NCBI GenBank assembly: GCA_041738715.1
Contig: JBGSPI010000003.1
Span: 18,008-82,007 of the forward strand
Reading direction: 5' to 3'
DNA length: 64,000 bases
Source: Chamaesiphon sp041738715
GTDB taxonomy: Bacteria; Cyanobacteriota; Cyanobacteriia; Cyanobacteriales; Chamaesiphonaceae
A model generated the notes under the pieces. That model had not been told where the DNA came from and searched no databases. It saw only the letters and a program-made list of their open reading frames with translations. The translations under genes were made by a program, and so were the position numbers. Shown here in pieces: positions 62,749-64,000 of this stretch. The number at the start of each line of letters is the position of its first letter. Positions within the stretch are counted from its first letter, which is position 1.

Positions 62749-63834
62749 TTAATAATTTCGCTTGAATACATCTTGATGCAGGTAGACTGCGCTCGGAGTC
62801 ATTGGTGGCAAGCCATTCAGGGACCTAAACCGACTCTCAAAATTAAAATTACGTCTGGGCACCCCAGAACCAGTTGCCAAGGCTCCAGACTCGATTGGTT
62901 CGCCGAGATTGACGATCGATCCAGTGTAGTTATAATGAGTCCCTGTCGTCGATGTGCCCCAATTTTCTAACAGTCGCATGTGACGGTTGAGTCCGCCAGT
63001 AGTTACGGTTGTCGTACTATTCATAACATTGCCTGAGAAAGCGGCGTTGATGGCGATGCCATTAGCAACTTGTTTGCCAGAACCGATCGGCACTTGACTG
63101 CCACAATTAACTGAGGTTGTATCCGCACTAGTTCCGGTAGTTGAAGCCCGTCCCACTCGACCGTTATGATTGACGCACTCGTTCGAGAGTACCGTAATCG
63201 TATCAGCCATAATTGCTGCTGGCTGACGGCGAAAACCTCGGTCGTTAGTACTAATATTGCTGGGACGGTACAAGAGTCCTAAATCCAAAGAGCCGGGAGT
63301 TACGCCAGGATTATTATAGTCACCTTGGATGTAAGCAGCTTGATCGGTTGCAATAGTTAGAGGTCCAGGTAATTCCTCACCGCCACTAAAGACAAACCCA
63401 TAGGGGCTTCTTCTAATATTGCCAGAATACGTCCGATACTTATCAACATAAGCAATTAGATTGCCATCGAGATCCTTACCAGGAACTTGCTCGCCAGCGG
63501 GTACAGTGCCAGTACTGGTGACAATACTGCCACTAAGATCATCGACTGTGGCATGGAAAACTAACCCCGCTTCTGTTCGATCTGCGGCGGCTAGTCCCAA
63601 TCGAAGGAAACTGCCCGCTACCGCGCTACTATCGGCAGCCGATCTAGTAAAAATGAGTCCGCTAGTAGATAGCCCCGCACTAAGATTAGTAGGTGTTGTT
63701 GTGCTATATCCACTACTTAAGTCTTCATCGCTAGCCGCTACATACATCCCGTCATTGCCATTCCAGTATGTCAGGCTTTTAAGATTAGTTTGCAGCATCG
63801 TCATCCAACCGACAGGATTGCCGTCTCTATCCAA
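62749..63834 (-). pseudogene. HpsA-like protein, C-terminal part only
   Basis: 361 codons from a TTG. The sequence resembles the C-terminal third of HpsA, the large hormogonium-polysaccharide protein of cyanobacteria: GLFVHATVDDL-like segments, DLGLLYRPSNISTNDRGFRR, and the end FRSLNGLPPMTPSAVYLHQD, then VFKRNY. HpsA proteins are far longer and start with a pilin-like membrane segment, absent here. In-frame stop TAA is at 63901-63903, and the other frames also close nearby, so the 5' part is missing rather than cut by the window. It could be a decayed copy or a domain expressed on its own. Confidence 0.6.
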
Positions 63835-64000
63835 CAGTGAATTGTCTGGTTGACTGACAAAAGTCAGTGAAGATAGCAGAAAAAGCAGACCCAGAGTGGA
63901 TTAGAGAGGAAAAGAGTGGGTAAACTGTTTTTAACCAAAAAACCAGTATGAATCGAAATGCTCGAAAACCCCTCTCACCTTCATCATCAACTAATTAAAT
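63835..64000. other. sequence upstream of the HpsA-like fragment
   Basis: On the minus strand the 22 codons before the TTG are open (a hydrophobic LLFLLSSLTF run) up to a stop at 63901-63903, but contain no ATG, GTG or TTG. The plus strand has a 16-codon frame at 63949 that is too short to support. Nothing else is seen before the window ends. Confidence 0.5.

Overview
The window is chromosomal DNA of a cyanobacterium. It carries allophycocyanin genes (apcA, apcB, apcC), photosystem I genes (psaF, psaJ, psaL), psbV, petJ, a CyanoP/PsbP gene, Ycf66, the plastid-type ribosomal protein PSRP-3/Ycf65 and a SufR-controlled suf locus. CGATCG, GCGATCGC and GATCGATC palindromes are very frequent in genes and spacers, as in many cyanobacterial genomes. 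The genus cannot be named from this sequence alone; a Chamaesiphon-like organism is only a guess.

Layout. 1-9.4 kb: mixed housekeeping and conserved genes (L,D-transpeptidase-like protein, ABC-F ATPase, HAD phosphatase, NADAR protein, tmk, SLH protein, MFS transporter). 9.9-14 kb: hybrid response regulator/kinase, Ycf66, DUF3386 protein, Uma2 nuclease. 14.2-17.5 kb: an A+T-rich divergent pair, a dynamin-like GTPase and an unknown protein with a Gly/Ala-rich hydrophobic segment; this is the best candidate for an undescribed system. 17.6-25 kb: CbbY-like HAD, rpsP-khpA, a ProA homologue that lacks the expected catalytic cysteine, tRNA-Gly(GCC), membrane proteins, EVE protein. 25.4-31 kb: SulP/BicA-type transporter, then a VWA protein and a membrane Ser/Thr kinase on one strand. 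31.2-41.3 kb: accD, psbV-petJ, nurA, psaF-psaJ-psaL, tsaD, maf, psbP, PerM-type protein and a 46-residue membrane protein.

41.4-51.3 kb holds the Fe-S assembly locus: sufR and sufB, C, D, S. It is not compact. A Uma2 gene lies between sufR and two CAAC-N6-GTTG operators, and about 3 kb of accessory DNA (two Uma2 genes, a Uma2 remnant, a methyltransferase, two small proteins, two inverted copies of a dispersed repeat) separates sufB from sufC. 51.3-60.5 kb: PcrA helicase, lipoproteins, alpha/beta hydrolase, HAD protein, PSRP-3 and an alanine-glyoxylate-type aminotransferase. 61-62.6 kb: apcA-apcB-apcC with an intrinsic terminator. The right end holds the 3' part of an HpsA-like gene whose 5' part is missing.

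Several families of short palindromic or tandem repeats occur, one of them in frame inside a protein-coding gene. I see no CRISPR array, no rRNA and no intact transposase.
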